This document shows positions 9,061 to 17,609 of a stretch of DNA of 63,852 nt, one piece after another. The position numbers and the translations under genes were made by a program. Source of the DNA: an uncultured Eubacterium sp. (lineage in GTDB: Bacteria; Bacillota; Clostridia; Lachnospirales; Lachnospiraceae). How positions within the stretch are numbered: position 1 is the stretch's first letter; each line of letters opens with the position of its first letter. Below the pieces are notes generated by a model, which saw only the letters and a list, made by a program, of their open reading frames with translations, did not search any database and had not been told where the DNA came from. The DNA lies in NCBI GenBank assembly GCA_910589665.1, contig CAJUTR010000014.1, positions 1 through 63,852 of the forward strand, given 5' to 3'.

Positions 9061-10545
9061 TCATTTTATCCCCTGAATTATTTTTTTCATCCACTGCCAC
9101 GCCTCTTCATCCGACTTTTTAGCCTCTCGTATATACTGACACGCCTTTTTCCGCAGTCCCGCATCGGATGGATCCGATAATCTGGCACCCATGTCCTCCC
9201 AATTGCCAAATAACTCCCGCATTTGGCAAATACTCTTTTCCGTCCGCTCAAATGACGATGCCGTGTGCGCAAACGCTTCCTTTTCTCTCTCCGCTATGTC
9301 CGGCAATCCTGCCAAACGGGAGAAATAGCGGGCGGCACAGCCTCTCCCGTCAATCAGGCACGTCATCGCATCGTTTAAGCACAGACATTTCTCAAATAGA
9401 AGGGAATCATGATCTCCCGCGCGAAAATCCGCATCATTTGCCAGCATGCGTTCCCAGGCATCATAGGCGAAAAGCCCTTTTGCATACTGGTTTTCGTTCC
9501 GTCCTGTCATGACACGCACGGCATGTTCCAATATCTCTTTCCTTGAAATCCGGTCAGCCCGGATGGCTCCCATGCACATAACGCCATGGGTATCCTTGTT
9601 TTCCCACCAGTCATCACAGATAAAATAGCCGCTCTCATCGGTTCTCACACTGCCGCCAAATTCGGGATCTTCCTGAAAGAAGTTCCAGCCAAGCAGCGTA
9701 TTTCCCCGATCCCGGTAACCGGTGATCACACACGCCTCGGGCGGGCCAATGATACCCTGGGCAATACACGGATACCCTTCGTCGATATGCTTCCTGATAA
9801 AACGGATGAATTCCTCTTTCGAAGTCTGCTTCTCCCGTCCCAGGAATCCAAATTCCCGCCCAAGCGCTCCCGCGCCTATGTAATAGACATCCAGTGACTC
9901 CAGCATATGATAAATATCTACGTTGCTCAGGTCCCACGTTTCTTCATTCCATGTCAGACGAAAAGCCGCCCCACCCGACACCATCACCTCTTCATAACTG
10001 ACATCTTCGCCGAGATAATCCATGCACGCTTTCAGGCAGATCGGATACGGCGTATTCCCGCCATACGTACCCCATCCCACTTTTGGCACGCCGTATAAGA
10101 TCGTACTCTCATTATCTTTATACTGTTCTTTCTTCATACAGATATCGCTCCTTCGCTCTTTTTTTCCGGGGAGTCCGATACCGTACACGCCCTGCGCCAG
10201 CTCCTCTTTTCCCACGATCGGCCGTTCCTTGCGAAAACGGCTCGGCGTCATGCCCACCTGTTTTCGAAAAGCCCGCGTGTAGCTTTCATGATTCGCAAAA
10301 CCATATCGCAGCGCGACATCCATAATAGAAGCATCCGAGTGGATCAGATCAAACGCGGAAGCAAGGATTTTTCGCTTCCTCACATAGAATGACAGGGAAC
10401 AGCCTGTATTCCGGCGGAACAATTCCCGCATATACGCCTCAGAATAGCCAATCCCGTCTGACATCTCTTTGTAGTCAAAATGATCGCCCTGGAGATGGGC
10501 TTCGATATAGCGAATCATGGCTCGTGTGTGTGTTGAAAAACTCAT
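9061..10545 (-). CDS. AraC-type HTH protein fused to a large C-terminal BtrH/papain-like domain
   Basis: 494 residues in two parts. Residues about 1-105 are a complete AraC double helix-turn-helix: LFRRNTGCSLSFYVRKRKI, then MDVALRYGFANHESYTRAFR and the ending GMTPSRFRKER. Unusually this is N-terminal. The remaining 390 residues carry WGTYGGNTPYPICLKACMDY and later PCIAQGIIGPPEACVITGY, HGVMCMG; this resembles BtrH-N/papain-like acyl-cysteine domains, but I am not certain. The protein could be a ligand-sensing regulator whose sensor derives from an enzyme. The start is ATG 10545 or 10548, after AGGAG. The gene is monocistronic between glgP and a pseudogene. Confidence 0.72.
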   Translation of the reverse strand: MSFSTHTRAMIRYIEAHLQGDHFDYKEMSDGIGYSEAYMRELFRRNTGCSLSFYVRKRKILASAFDLIHSDASIMDVALRYGFANHESYTRAFRKQVGMTPSRFRKERPIVGKEELAQGVYGIGLPGKKERRSDICMKKEQYKDNESTILYGVPKVGWGTYGGNTPYPICLKACMDYLGEDVSYEEVMVSGGAAFRLTWNEETWDLSNVDIYHMLESLDVYYIGAGALGREFGFLGREKQTSKEEFIRFIRKHIDEGYPCIAQGIIGPPEACVITGYRDRGNTLLGWNFFQEDPEFGGSVRTDESGYFICDDWWENKDTHGVMCMGAIRADRISRKEILEHAVRVMTGRNENQYAKGLFAYDAWERMLANDADFRAGDHDSLLFEKCLCLNDAMTCLIDGRGCAARYFSRLAGLPDIAEREKEAFAHTASSFERTEKSICQMRELFGNWEDMGARLSDPSDAGLRKKACQYIREAKKSDEEAWQWMKKIIQGIK

Positions 10546-10653
10546 CATCGAACTCCTTTCCAATTCCTGTAACATCGCGATGTAACTGTATTATATATCA
10601 TCCGCTATTTCGTTTCTTGACTTTTTTAAGGAAGTTAGCATTCAGGAAGTTCG

Positions 10654-11336
10654 TTATTTGCGAAAATCAATATCAAACCGTGTCCCATGTGAAAACAAGA
10701 CTCACTCTGTAAGCCGGATACAAAGGATGCACGTATTGGTATCACTGAAATTATTGTGGCCATTATCAATCCATTCTGAAAAGGCCTCCCTCAATGTACC
10801 TGCAATTTTCTTATTCTCTTCCCTGCCAAAAAAGCCCAGATTTTCCCCTTTTCCATGCGCAGTAAACCAATCACCAGCAATCGCGACATCTGGATTTCCC
10901 TCGATCTGCCTCATTTTATTGGAAAGGCCATAGGTAATGACATAAAACGCGCCATCTTCATAATGCGCGTTTCGGTTGCGATAAACAAAGCATCCTCTTT
11001 TTCATAGATCATACCAAATGGCCTTAACCGCGGCCGGCCATTTACAGACGTCGCAAGAAAAAAATAGCCGCACTTTCGGATAAACGAATAGCAATCCCGA
11101 GCCGTCCACGCCCCCTCTGTTTTCTCCTCTTCCGCTGTAACAGCTTCATTGAGCAGAAAATCGATACTGCACGCAAAAATTTTACTTAGTTTGATCAGTT
11201 TTTCTGTTTCCGGAAAAGATACATCCATCTCCCAGCGGGAAACAGACTGCCTGGAAACATCCAGCTGTTCAGATAATTCCTCCTGCGTCAATCCTTTTTT
11301 CTTACGTAGTAATGCTAATTTTTCTCCCATCGTCAT
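10654..11336 (-). pseudogene. Broken fusion: XRE HTH + PNPOx-like (FMN-binding split barrel) protein
   Basis: The first frame (11336-10911) encodes an XRE helix-turn-helix (LTQEELSEQLDVSRQSVSRW) followed by the start of a pyridoxamine-oxidase-like domain (CGYFFLATSVNGRPRLRPFG), and ends at a TGA. A second frame resumes at NAHYEDGAFYVITYGLSNKM and continues through WFTAHGKGENLGFFG. That looks like the C-terminal part of a different PNPOx subfamily. The second frame is cut by TGA at 10704-10702 where Gly is expected (RLT-E-stop, then VLFSHGTRFDIDF), with the ancestral stop at 10654. The pattern suggests a deletion joining two paralogues plus a nonsense mutation. The start has an AGAGGTG RBS. 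Confidence 0.72.
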
Positions 11337-11412
11337 GTGATCACCTCTGCCATCTATTTATAGTTCCATTTAGACGCATTGTAAATCACATTTCAAGTGC
11401 GTGATGCAACGT

Positions 11413-13395
11413 TCAGCGTGCAAATACCTCCAAAACCTCGCATCCTTTCCTGACAAAAGCAAGGAATGTATCAATAGGCGCCTTGCCCTCGATCCACTGT
11501 TCCCCTGTGTATGTTTCCCGGCTGTTCACATCAATCCACTCACCCTTGGGAAGATACACCCGTCTCTCCGTCACTCCCTGCCGCGTGATCGGCGCGAATA
11601 ATATGTCCCTGCCAAACATATACTGGTCTTCCAGCGTATAACAAACCTCATCTTCGTAGTAGTCAAAAAACATAGGTCGCATGATCGGCTCGCCTGTTTC
11701 ATGCGTGATCTCCATATATTTACAGATATACGGTTTCAGTCTCTCCCTGAGTTTGACAAGGTTACTGAGGATCTCATAGTTTTCTTCTCCAAAACACCAT
11801 ATTTCATTATCTCCGCCGCTGCTTTCCTTGATGCCCGGATGTTTATCGACCTGACCTTTTGTCTTGTTCCGCGCTCCATGTAGGCGCATAACCGGAGAAA
11901 ATACGCCGAACTGGGTCCACCGCACGACAAGCTCCTTAAAATAGTCGCTCTCAATGTCACCAGACAAAAAGCCCCCAATATCGCTGTTCCACCAGGGAAT
12001 GCCGCTCATTGCCATCGAAAGCCCCGTCTTTACGCTCATTTCAAGTGCCTCAAAGGTTGACATGATATCACCATTCCAGACAAGGGAGCCAAATTTCTGC
12101 GTCCCGGGATAAGCGGCTCTCGTCAGAAGTATGATCTCATCCTCCCCCGCCTCCTTTAACCCCTCATAAAACATCTTACTGTAATAATAAGGATACAGCA
12201 TGGCCGTCTGCGCCCCATTTCCCGCATGAAATTTCAGATTCGAAAATTGCTGCGGATGAACCTCCGGCTCCGCCTCATCAAGCCAGAAATTCCGGATGCC
12301 ATAGTCATAGTAATTCTTTTTGACGATATTCCATACAAATGGTCCGGTTTTCGGATGCGTAGGGTCAATAAACGTCTGCTGCCCATGAAACTCAAACAGG
12401 CCATACTGACCATTTTCCGTGCGGACGACCATGTTCCCCTCGCTCATCTCCGTATAATTTTCACTCGCCGGATTGATGGTCGGCCACACAGACACCACTG
12501 GCTCTATCCCCATCTCTTTCAATTCCCCGCACATCGCTTTGGGATCTGGCCAGTACGCAGGATCAAATTTCCACTCGCCCTGTTCTGTCCAGTGGAAAAA
12601 GTCAATGACGATCGCAGCGATCGGCACGCCTCTCTTCTTATACTCGCGTGCCACCTCCAGCAGCTCTTCCTGGCTCTCATAACGAAGCTTACTCTGCCAA
12701 AAACCTGCCGCCCACTCAGGAAACGCCGGCGCATACCCCGTCAGATCACAATATTTTCTGAGAACTCCTGCCGGAGTCGTATCCGCATACACCAGATAAT
12801 CCGCCTGATACGCACTGTCCGCCACCCACATCGTATGGTTGTTTGTCGTCTCACACCTTCCCGGGGCCGGATTATTCCAGAAGAAGCCGTAACCGAGGGA
12901 AGAATACAAAACCGGGACAGCCGACTTTGTATTATAGTGCAAAAGATTGACTGTGCTTCCTTTTCGGTCAAACTGGTTCTCCTGCTCCTGGCCAAGTCCA
13001 TAAAAGTGCTCGTTTTCATTCGCGTCAAATATGACTTTGATCTGATAATGATCGCCTTCCACATGAACATTTCTTCCTGTATACTCACCCTCAAATTTGG
13101 TATGCAGGATCTGACTTCCGTCTCGGTAATAAGTTATGATCCCGCCATACCAAGGCTGTCCCACCTCTATTTTTGCCGACATCATCCCATTGCGTATCGT
13201 CGCTTCTTTCTCGTTCCCCTCTGTCACACACTCCGCATCATCCGTTGGGGGCAGAAGCGTCCACGCCTCATCCAGTATTTTTCCGTTTCTCGTTGAGCGG
13301 CACCGCAGGCAATTTCGACCATATGGCTCTATGACCGTCAGTTCCTCTCTTCTTTCATAGACAAGCTTATCTTTGTAAATCGTGATCTTTCCCAT
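11413..13395 (-). CDS. Glycoside hydrolase family 31 (alpha-xylosidase/alpha-glucosidase-like)
   Basis: 660 residues with no signal peptide, so a cytoplasmic retaining alpha-glycosidase. The (beta/alpha)8 barrel is clear: AAGFWQSKLRYESQEELLEV, IVIDFFHWTEQGEWKFD and the nucleophile motif IRNFWLDEAEPEV (Asp); IPWWNSDIGGF and MRLHGARNK follow. The VDFFHW-type motif is typical of YicI-like alpha-xylosidases, but alpha-glucosidase or sulfoquinovosidase activity is possible. The start follows GGAGAAATGTTGCG. A divergent AraC-family gene with direct-repeat operator candidates lies upstream and probably controls it. Confidence 0.88.
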   Translation of the reverse strand: MGKITIYKDKLVYERREELTVIEPYGRNCLRCRSTRNGKILDEAWTLLPPTDDAECVTEGNEKEATIRNGMMSAKIEVGQPWYGGIITYYRDGSQILHTKFEGEYTGRNVHVEGDHYQIKVIFDANENEHFYGLGQEQENQFDRKGSTVNLLHYNTKSAVPVLYSSLGYGFFWNNPAPGRCETTNNHTMWVADSAYQADYLVYADTTPAGVLRKYCDLTGYAPAFPEWAAGFWQSKLRYESQEELLEVAREYKKRGVPIAAIVIDFFHWTEQGEWKFDPAYWPDPKAMCGELKEMGIEPVVSVWPTINPASENYTEMSEGNMVVRTENGQYGLFEFHGQQTFIDPTHPKTGPFVWNIVKKNYYDYGIRNFWLDEAEPEVHPQQFSNLKFHAGNGAQTAMLYPYYYSKMFYEGLKEAGEDEIILLTRAAYPGTQKFGSLVWNGDIMSTFEALEMSVKTGLSMAMSGIPWWNSDIGGFLSGDIESDYFKELVVRWTQFGVFSPVMRLHGARNKTKGQVDKHPGIKESSGGDNEIWCFGEENYEILSNLVKLRERLKPYICKYMEITHETGEPIMRPMFFDYYEDEVCYTLEDQYMFGRDILFAPITRQGVTERRVYLPKGEWIDVNSRETYTGEQWIEGKAPIDTFLAFVRKGCEVLEVFAR

Positions 13396-13463
13396 CGCAA
13401 CATTTCTCCTTCCACTTTTTTAGGCTGGTTTGTGTCCAATTTCTTTCATATTACTTTATAATG

Positions 13464-13469
13464 ATTATA
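13464..13469 (-). promoter_or_regulatory. -10 box of the GH31 gene; no good -35
   Basis: TATAAT on the minus strand, about 70 bp before the GH31 start. The expected -35 position (13492-13487) reads TAGATT, a poor match, and sits beside the CACTAT direct repeats. This layout is usual for promoters that need an AraC-type activator. Confidence 0.4.
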
Positions 13470-13489
13470 TTGATTTTTTGCTACGAAAT

Positions 13490-13523
13490 CTAGCACTATT
13501 TGTAGATTTTCTGACACTATATT
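13490..13523. promoter_or_regulatory. Direct-repeat AraC operator candidate, 21-bp spacing
   Basis: CTAGCACTATTTG starts at 13490 and CTGACACTATATTG starts at 13511, a centre-to-centre distance of 21 bp (two helical turns), in the intergenic space between GH31 and the AraC gene. Paired direct half-sites at this spacing are typical of AraC/XylS binding. Confidence 0.45.
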
Positions 13524-13550
13524 GATATAGAGGCGCAATCGTGTTATGAT
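13522..13550 (+). promoter_or_regulatory. Promoter of the AraC-family gene
   Basis: TTGATA (13522-13527), a 17-bp spacer, TATGAT (13545-13550), 35 bp before the start codon. The -35 box touches the second CACTAT operator half-site, which suggests autoregulation. Confidence 0.5.
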
Positions 13551-13585
13551 GGCAGTACAAAATACCGAAAGCAGAGGTGTTACAT

Positions 13586-14524
13586 ATGAACAAGGATCAT
13601 GTATTCACCAAAAATATGATTACAGAAAATGCAGGAACACAAATGGATCCTCTTACCGAAAAGATCAAGCATCAGACAGAGGGCAGGCCCTTTTCCATTC
13701 ATCATACTAATGTAGAAAAGGGAAACAAAAACGCACTGTACATCCACTGCCATTCTGAACTCGAATTTTTTTATCTCACAGAAGGGGAACTCGATTTTTA
13801 TATCGAGAGCAATGTTTATCACATACAAACCGGAGACGCCATTCTTATTCCCAGCGGTCTGATCCATTATGCGAGATGTGCAAGCAATGGCGGGACAACA
13901 TGTTCCTTTGACGCTGTCGTGTTTTCTATCAGGATGATGATCGATGCCCTGCCTTCGTATTGTGGAAAATACTTTGATTCTGCTATTTGTAATTCCATGA
14001 CCGGAGTGTGCTGCCTAACCCCGGATACTGACTGGCAGAATGCCGTTATTGATTTTCTGACGGGAATCTTTGATTATGATCATACATCGATAGATAAATG
14101 TGAGCTTATCATACGCGGCAGATTACTCAGTGCATGGCAGCTTCTCTACAACAACAGATATTCCACACAGATTGCCAAACATTATGCACGCCCAATCTAC
14201 CCTCTTCTAAACAAATGTATCAATACTATAAACTCCAATTATATGTATGATTTCTCCCTTGCCGATCTCGCCGCCGCTTCCGGGCTTAGTAAAGGACATT
14301 TTTGCAGGGTTTTTAAAGATGTAACGGGGTTCACTCCATTTGGATACCTTAACAGAGTACGTATCGCAAAGGCATGTGGTATGCTGACCAGCACAGACAA
14401 AAAAATAGCCGATATATCAGCCAGGTGTGGTTTTAATAACATCAGCTATTTCAACCGGGCTTTTAAACAGATCATGAAAAAAAATCCGTCCGAGTACCGA
14501 AAAAACTTTCAAAGCATCACCTAG
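13586..14524 (+). CDS. AraC family transcriptional regulator with cupin sensor
   Basis: 312 residues. The N-terminal third is a cupin-type ligand domain (HCHSELEFFYLTEGELDFYI, then AILIPSGLIHYA). The C-terminal ~100 residues are an AraC double HTH: LADLAAASGLSKGHFCRVFK and IADISARCGFNNISYFNRAF. It probably binds a sugar and activates the divergent GH31 gene; this rests on position and the repeat operators. I chose ATG 13586 (AGAGGTG upstream) over the GTG at 13577. Confidence 0.88.
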   Translation: MNKDHVFTKNMITENAGTQMDPLTEKIKHQTEGRPFSIHHTNVEKGNKNALYIHCHSELEFFYLTEGELDFYIESNVYHIQTGDAILIPSGLIHYARCASNGGTTCSFDAVVFSIRMMIDALPSYCGKYFDSAICNSMTGVCCLTPDTDWQNAVIDFLTGIFDYDHTSIDKCELIIRGRLLSAWQLLYNNRYSTQIAKHYARPIYPLLNKCINTINSNYMYDFSLADLAAASGLSKGHFCRVFKDVTGFTPFGYLNRVRIAKACGMLTSTDKKIADISARCGFNNISYFNRAFKQIMKKNPSEYRKNFQSIT

Positions 14525-14592
14525 TATTATCTAATTTATTATTTCAAAATACACTGATTAGTTTTAAAAGAAATATTTCACTTCCTTGCCAG

Positions 14593-14621
14593 GCACTATT
14601 GGACACCGACTCTCATAAACT
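14593..14621 (+). promoter_or_regulatory. Sigma-E-like sporulation promoter of sigK
   Basis: GCACTATT (14593-14600) and CATAAACT (14614-14621) with a 13-bp spacer match the general form of sigma-E promoters (ATATT, then CATACAnT). In Bacillus sigK is transcribed from a sigma-E promoter, so the position makes sense, but the -35 match is partial. Confidence 0.4.
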
Positions 14622-14652
14622 ATGATTAACGTATGTTTCTGAGGTGTCGTCC

Positions 14653-15312
14653 TTGCAATCATTTCCCAAACCCCTTACCGCAAAAGAAGAGCTGGAATAC
14701 ATACGCCGTTTAGAACATGGAGACATGGAAGCCAGAAAAGTTCTCATCGAACGGAATCTAAGACTGGTTGCGTATCTTGTAAAAAAATATAGCAACAGCG
14801 AACACAGTCAGGAAGATCTCATTTCCATTGGTACGATTGGACTGATCAAGGCGATTGACAGTTATAAGCAGGGAAAAGGAGTCCGGCTGGCGACGTATGC
14901 GTCACGATGTATCGACAATGAACTCCTCATGACCTTTCGAAGCGCAAAGAAACAAGCAAAAGAAGTATACCTTTATGAGCCGATCAATGGCGATGACGGG
15001 GAAGGCAACAGCATCAGCCTTCTTGATCTTCTTGAAACGACAGATGAAGACGTAGCGGAACGAATGGAAATCGAGGAAAATGTAAAAAAGCTGTACAAAT
15101 ATGTAGAAACCGCACTTACCGACCGCGAAAAGGAAATCATCCGCCTTCGATACGGACTTCCCAAAAACCGAAACGCAAACGAGAAGAATGAAATTACCCA
15201 ACGGGAAATTGCTCAAAAATACGGAATCAGCAGAAGCTATGTAAGCCGTATTGAAAAAAAAGCTCTAGAAAAACTTCGTCAAGCATATGAAGGCGAAATA
15301 TTCCATTCATAG
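14653..15312 (+). CDS. sigK: RNA polymerase sporulation sigma factor, SigK-like
   Basis: 219 residues with sigma-70 regions 2 to 4. Diagnostic sigma-E/K-group strings are NLRLVAYLVKKYSNSEHSQE, DLISIGTIGLIKAIDSYKQG, ATYASRCIDNELLM, and region 4 TQREIAQKYGISRSYVSRIE. It starts almost directly with FPKPLTAKEE, so unlike Bacillus pro-sigma-K no cleavable prosequence is visible; this also holds for some clostridia. TTG at 14653, 8 nt after the GAGG box (14641-14644), is preferred over GTG 14644, which overlaps that box. The next gene is a Csp-like protease, consistent with late mother-cell expression. Confidence 0.82.
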   Translation: MQSFPKPLTAKEELEYIRRLEHGDMEARKVLIERNLRLVAYLVKKYSNSEHSQEDLISIGTIGLIKAIDSYKQGKGVRLATYASRCIDNELLMTFRSAKKQAKEVYLYEPINGDDGEGNSISLLDLLETTDEDVAERMEIEENVKKLYKYVETALTDREKEIIRLRYGLPKNRNANEKNEITQREIAQKYGISRSYVSRIEKKALEKLRQAYEGEIFHS

Positions 15313-15341
15313 CATATTCGTCGTTCAAACGGGAGGTTGAG

Positions 15342-17060
15342 ATGGCTGATCAAAAATTAGAAAACATGTTGGAACTTTCCTTAGCCGCGAATGAAAACCA
15401 ACGAGAAAAAAGCGAAAATTTAAACGTGGGATATGACTCCCTTACCAAGCGTTGGGAACTGATCATCAAATACTCTGGTGAACTGCTGCTGCCAGAATAT
15501 ATTTCGGTACTCCCCCTATACGGGGGGTATGCCATCATCTCTATCCCTGAAACAGAAATTGAGTCCCTCTCCCAAAACCCTCAGATTGAATATATCGAAA
15601 AACCGAAAAACCTCGTACTCTCGCTTTACGAAGCGCGCGCTGCCTCCTGTATAACCCCTGTCCAAAATCCCCCCCTTTCCCTTACTGGCAAAGGGATCAT
15701 CGTTGGCATCGTCGACAGCGGAATTGATATTTTTCACCCGGATTTTCGGAATGAAGATGGAACGACAAGAATTTTGGAACTTTGGGATCAAACGATCCCA
15801 AATGAAGAAGACAGCAATTTTTTCTATAATAGGGGAAAAATATTCAGCCGAGACGAAATCAATCAAGCCCTGATGGATAATGACCGATCGTTTCCGAGCA
15901 GAGATCCTTCCGGCCACGGAACTCATGTAGCTGGCATCGCAGCCGGAAATGGACGCGCGAGCCGAGGGGAACGAAAGGGTGTCGCCCCAGAAAGTGAACT
16001 CTTAATTGTCAAGTTAGGAAACACATTTCCCGAGGGGTTTCCAAGAACAACCGAACTTATGCTGGGAATGGATTACTGTGTCCGAAAAGCCGCTGACTTA
16101 AATATTCCATTAGCTCTCAACATCAGTTTCGGTAACAGTTATGGCAGTCACGATGGCAGCTCACTCTTAGAAACATTCATTGACAACCTTTCCAACCTGG
16201 GACGGACCACCATCGCAATTGGCAGTGGAAACGAGGGAAATAAAGGCAGGCATGCCGCTGGACAACTCGTGGAAGAGAATCCGATGCAGATTGAATTGGC
16301 AGTCTCCCCCAACGAAACTTCTTTAAATGTGCAGCTGTGGAAGAATTATGTTGACACCTTTCAACTTCGATTAGTCGCCCCTTCTGGAGCCAGCGTCGTT
16401 CTCACAGAACAATCCATCGGAGCATACCGTGATGTTTTAGACCGCACGCAGCTATTATGGTACTTTGGAGAACCTGCACCCTATAGCGTGTCTCAGGAAA
16501 TATATCTGGAAATGATCCCACTTCCCGGAAGCTCATATATACAAAGCGGCATTTGGAAACTTGAATTCACTCCCGTAAATATTGTAGATGGCAGATTTGA
16601 CCTGTGGCTTCCATCCGGAAATGCGATCAATCCGTCAACTAACTTTCTCGTTCCATCACCAGACGTCACTTTGACAATTCCTTCAACAGCGTCTAACCCC
16701 ATCGCAGTAGCCGCTTATAACAGTAATACAGATAGTTTCGCCTCCTTTTCGGGTCAGGGATTTACTGGTCTTTCACTTCCCAAGCCAGACATCGCCGCTC
16801 CTGGTGTAGACATTACCAGCACCGCACCCGGCGGCGGTTATACACAGAACACTGGAACCTCTATGGCTACTCCTTTCGTAACGGGCAGCGCAGCCCTTCT
16901 TATGGAATATGGCATCATTCAGGGACGAGACCCGTATCTTTACGGCCAAAAAGTAAAAGCTTACCTGCAAAAAGGCGCTAGACACCTTCCCGCCGTACAA
17001 ACATATCCCAGTCCCCAAATTGGCTGGGGCGTACTGTGCCTCAAAGACAGTATTCCCTAA
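15342..17060 (+). CDS. Csp-like S8 peptidase (spore-germination protease family)
   Basis: 572 residues: a ~95-residue inhibitory-type prodomain, then a subtilase with Asp in GIVDSGIDIFHPDF, His in DPSGHGTHVAGIAAGNG, and Ser in NTGTSMATPFVTGSAALL, so all three triad residues are present. A ~130-residue beta-rich insertion lies between the His and Ser blocks, as in the CspA/B/C germination proteases that activate the cortex hydrolase SleC. No signal peptide is visible, as is usual for spore-packaged Csp proteins. The GGGAGG RBS is 29 bp after sigK, so the two are likely one operon. The 3' end overlaps folA by 4 bases. Confidence 0.82.
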   Translation: MADQKLENMLELSLAANENQREKSENLNVGYDSLTKRWELIIKYSGELLLPEYISVLPLYGGYAIISIPETEIESLSQNPQIEYIEKPKNLVLSLYEARAASCITPVQNPPLSLTGKGIIVGIVDSGIDIFHPDFRNEDGTTRILELWDQTIPNEEDSNFFYNRGKIFSRDEINQALMDNDRSFPSRDPSGHGTHVAGIAAGNGRASRGERKGVAPESELLIVKLGNTFPEGFPRTTELMLGMDYCVRKAADLNIPLALNISFGNSYGSHDGSSLLETFIDNLSNLGRTTIAIGSGNEGNKGRHAAGQLVEENPMQIELAVSPNETSLNVQLWKNYVDTFQLRLVAPSGASVVLTEQSIGAYRDVLDRTQLLWYFGEPAPYSVSQEIYLEMIPLPGSSYIQSGIWKLEFTPVNIVDGRFDLWLPSGNAINPSTNFLVPSPDVTLTIPSTASNPIAVAAYNSNTDSFASFSGQGFTGLSLPKPDIAAPGVDITSTAPGGGYTQNTGTSMATPFVTGSAALLMEYGIIQGRDPYLYGQKVKAYLQKGARHLPAVQTYPSPQIGWGVLCLKDSIP

Positions 17061-17587
17061 CAACGATCCCCGCCGATATGTTTATACTGTACAAATTGAA
17101 ACTCTACCCCACTTTCATCTATGAGCATTTCACTTTCAGAAACCTTGCTCCATCCTTCGATTTGATCCAAGTGAGGAAAAAATGTATCCGCCTGTTTTCT
17201 TTCATGCACTTTCGTAATATAAGCCATCGACGCACACCCTAAAAACTGCCTGTAAACCTGCCCGCCCCCTATGATGTACACATCTTCTCGCCGGTCTGCC
17301 ACAAACGCCAAAACCTGATCTGGAGAATGAAAGACAAGAACGTCCTCATTTTTTTTTGCATATGCTTCTTCCCATCCCGCCTGCCTGGTTAGCACAATGT
17401 TCTTCCGTTCTGGCAAAGATCTTCCGCCTGGCAAACTCTCAAACGTCTTTCTTCCCATCACGACAATGTTTTGCAACGTGAGTTTACGGAAATACTCCAT
17501 ATCCTTTTTTAAGTGGAACAATAACTGGTTCTGAAATCCAATTCCCCAATTAGCGTCAACAGCTGCCAATAGCGTAATCTCTTTCAT
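17057..17587 (-). CDS. folA: Dihydrofolate reductase
   Basis: 176 residues, usual DHFR length, cytoplasmic, reducing dihydrofolate with NADPH. Motifs: LLAAVDANWGIGFQNQLLFH (substrate/NADPH loop), IVVMGRKTFESLPGGRSLP and VYIIGGGQVYRQFL. The acidic active-site residue equivalent to E. coli Asp27 appears as Lys-Lys-Asp (KKDMEYF). The start is ATG 17587, 22 bp after hflX, with a GGACGG box; a longer frame to 17623 would overlap hflX. Confidence 0.93.
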   Translation of the reverse strand: MKEITLLAAVDANWGIGFQNQLLFHLKKDMEYFRKLTLQNIVVMGRKTFESLPGGRSLPERKNIVLTRQAGWEEAYAKKNEDVLVFHSPDQVLAFVADRREDVYIIGGGQVYRQFLGCASMAYITKVHERKQADTFFPHLDQIEGWSKVSESEMLIDESGVEFQFVQYKHIGGDRC

Positions 17588-17609
17588 CGCTTCCGTCCTT
17601 TCAAAAAGG

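Noticed and set aside
12226..13296. Long open frame on the plus strand (356 codons)
   Set aside because: Antisense shadow of the GH31 gene: no RBS, Arg/Ile/His-rich product without domain, while the opposite strand shows all GH31 motifs.
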